Source: Thiotrichaceae bacterium (GTDB taxonomy: Bacteria; Pseudomonadota; Gammaproteobacteria; Thiotrichales; Thiotrichaceae). From it: DNA of 64,000 nucleotides. The notes under the pieces were generated by a model. The model was not told the origin of the DNA, did no database searches, and was given only the letters and a program-made list of their open reading frames with translations. Position numbers and translations under genes: made by a program. Below, in pieces: positions 62,577-64,000 of this stretch. Location: positions 40,154 to 104,153 of the forward strand of contig JALSJU010000009.1 in NCBI GenBank assembly GCA_026989145.1. The letters are read 5' to 3'. The first letter of the stretch is position 1. The number at the start of each line of letters is the position of its first letter.

Positions 62577-63853
62577 TTTTTTGCTTTTAAAACTCCTGAA
62601 AATAACGCTAAAAGTTGTGCAGTAACACCTTGGTTTTGCTGCATGATTTTTTGTGTTTTCACTTTAAAAGTTTGATCTGGCTTTTCAAATAACAGAATTA
62701 TTTTTCGAGTTAACGCTTCCGCACTTTCAAAAGAAAATAGTAACCCTCTCTTTTGTAAATCTGGCACTACGTCAGAAAAATTAAACATATGTGAGCCACT
62801 TACTACTGGCTTTCCTTGCGCGATAGCTTCTAAGGGGTTATGGCCACCTGTTTCTACTAAACTTCCGCCAATAAATACCACATCTGCAGCCGCAAACCAG
62901 CTTTGCATTTCGCCCATACTATCACCGAGAATAATACTTCCTTTAAAGTGTTTATAAGCCGATTGGCCAATTTTACTATGCCTTTGCGTGGGGAAATAAG
63001 ACTCACATAACTCAAACACTGAATCAAAACGTTCAGGGTGTCGAGGGATTAATATAAATATTAACTCGGGAAAGTGCTTAACTACAGCCTTATAAATATC
63101 TACCAGTTTTTGATCTTCTCCCTCATGAGTGCTGGCGGCGACCCAAACAGGTCGTTGCTCCCCCCACTGCTTTTTCCACGCCAAACCTTTGTTAACGAGC
63201 TGTTGATCTAAACGAAAATCAAACTTAATATTACCCACCACTTCAAGCTGGTTTTCTATTGCACCTAAGGTTAAAAAATTACTCTTATCCTCTTCAGAGC
63301 GTACTGCGATGATATTGACACAAGATAACGTTTCAGCCATTAAACCTTTTATTTTTTGATACCCCTGTGTTGAGCGTTGTGAAAGTCGCGCATTAATCAT
63401 AAGAATCGGAATAGCTTTTGAATGACACTTAGAAAATAAGTTTGGCCAAATTTCAGTTTCCACAATAATTAAAGCTTGCGGATTTATTCGCTTAATAAAA
63501 CGAGCAATAATATCGGGCAAATCATAGGGGAAATATACATGCGCCACCCTATCCCCAAATAGTGCTTTGACTCTATCTGAACCTGTGGGTGTCGTCGTGG
63601 TAAGCAAAATTCGATGCTCAGGATATTTGCTGATTAAACCTTCTATAAAAGGTTGAGCCGCAATCGTCTCACCTACCGATACCGCATGTACCCACAATAT
63701 TGGTTTAGCAGAGTCGGCTTGTACAAAGCCCAATCGTTCAAAAATTCTTTGTCGATAAGCAGGGTTGGCTCGTCCACGCCAATAAAGCCTAAAGAGTACA
63801 ATAGGAAAAATTAGATACAAGATAAAAGAATATGCTGTACGCTTTATGGACAT
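62573..63853 (-). CDS. waaA: 3-deoxy-D-manno-octulosonic acid (Kdo) transferase
   Basis: WaaA adds Kdo to lipid A precursor IVA at the inner membrane. The 426-aa length is normal. One N-terminal membrane segment (SFILYLIFPIVLFRLYW) is followed by the GT30 core: WVHAVSVGETIAAQPFIEGL (catalytic Glu region), TTTTPTGSDRV, IIVETEIWPNL, ASTHEGEDQ and NPLEAIAQGKPVVSGSHMFNF. It is transcribed alone toward pilU. Confidence 0.97.
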   Translation of the reverse strand: MSIKRTAYSFILYLIFPIVLFRLYWRGRANPAYRQRIFERLGFVQADSAKPILWVHAVSVGETIAAQPFIEGLISKYPEHRILLTTTTPTGSDRVKALFGDRVAHVYFPYDLPDIIARFIKRINPQALIIVETEIWPNLFSKCHSKAIPILMINARLSQRSTQGYQKIKGLMAETLSCVNIIAVRSEEDKSNFLTLGAIENQLEVVGNIKFDFRLDQQLVNKGLAWKKQWGEQRPVWVAASTHEGEDQKLVDIYKAVVKHFPELIFILIPRHPERFDSVFELCESYFPTQRHSKIGQSAYKHFKGSIILGDSMGEMQSWFAAADVVFIGGSLVETGGHNPLEAIAQGKPVVSGSHMFNFSDVVPDLQKRGLLFSFESAEALTRKIILLFEKPDQTFKVKTQKIMQQNQGVTAQLLALFSGVLKAKN

Positions 63854-63905
63854 GCTCTAAATAATGATCATAAAATAAAGAATTAAGAATAACATGCTGT
63901 ACTTT

Positions 63906-63922
63906 TAGTTTTAGTAAAACTA
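63906..63922. promoter_or_regulatory. Small palindrome in the waaA/slyD-like intergenic region
   Basis: TAGTTTTA-G-TAAAACTA has perfect 8-bp arms in a divergent promoter region. It could be an operator, but AT-rich palindromes of this size can arise by chance. Confidence 0.25.
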
Positions 63923-63968
63923 TGGCAAACTTTGTTTATTTACCTCTTTAAAAATAGTCGGAATTCCC

Positions 63969-64000
63969 ATGAAAATAGAAAATAACAAAGTTGCTACGCT
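63969..64000 (+). CDS. FKBP-type peptidyl-prolyl isomerase (SlyD-like), first codons only
   Basis: The ATG at 63969 opens MKIENNKVATL, which closely resembles the start of SlyD-like FKBP isomerases (MKI-NNKVV-L). Only ten full codons are in the window, so this is a tentative call. Confidence 0.5.
   Translation, partial: MKIENNKVAT

Overview
The window is chromosomal DNA of a gammaproteobacterium with a low GC content, judged by eye. It carries core genes typical of that class: purT, ppsA/ppsR, carAB-greA, trpEG, holA-proA-nadD-rsfS-rlmH-rng, tsaD, pilU and waaA. Lipoproteins, Tat substrates, an outer-membrane porin and a Kdo transferase show a Gram-negative envelope. I cannot fix the order or genus. 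The style resembles aquatic Thiotrichales/Methylococcales-type bacteria, but that is only an impression.

Layout. 1-6.8 kb: the 3' end of purT, then ppsR-ppsA on the minus strand, ppnN on plus, and a uracil-DNA glycosylase family gene on minus. 6.9-8.5 kb: an MBL-fold hydrolase and two paralogous glycine-zipper lipoproteins. 8.5-15.5 kb (minus): carA-carB-greA-histidine phosphatase-M17 aminopeptidase. 16-18.3 kb (minus): four small genes (coiled-coil membrane protein, unknown, VOC protein, TauE/SafE permease). 18.4-22.2 kb (plus): a PqiA-like protein, a thrombospondin-3/OmpA protein and a triple helix-hairpin-helix membrane protein. 22.4-29.5 kb (plus): a candidate trp leader peptide, trpE, trpG, RDD and CPBP membrane proteins, a capsule-type glycosyltransferase, an SDR enzyme and an LtaS/MdoB-like sulfatase-fold protein. 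29.6-33.7 kb: rhodanese, truA, a YidB-like protein, a large repeat region and an unusual peptidoglycan-binding lipoprotein. 33.9-41.2 kb (plus): holA to tsaD. 41.2-46.3 kb: a GIY-YIG protein, a YadGH-type ABC exporter, a stand-alone MnmC oxidoreductase domain and a second ABC exporter.

46.3-61.1 kb (all minus) is a copper/metal-resistance island. It contains a copper P-type ATPase with YHS and two heavy-metal-binding modules, a DUF302 protein, two small secreted proteins, a porin, a QseB/PmrA-type two-component system, two c-type cytochromes, three multicopper oxidases (one a methionine-rich CopA) and CopB. Four promoters in the island carry the same direct-repeat operator (ACTTAG-N5-A[AC]TTAG as read on the plus strand), each exactly nine bases from a -10-like box. 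Three of these transcripts are predicted to begin with a stem-loop. I regard this as a previously unlisted regulon for the local response regulator. The window ends with pilU, waaA and the first codons of a SlyD-like gene.

Several dispersed palindromic repeat families fill the long intergenic gaps. Family A is about 260 bp with ~30-bp terminal inverted repeats. Family B is a hairpin beginning TTAAGGAAA. Family C ends in AACCTGAATCCGTGA. One family C copy supplies the last codons of the sensor kinase gene. No tRNA, rRNA, CRISPR array, prophage or transposase gene was found.
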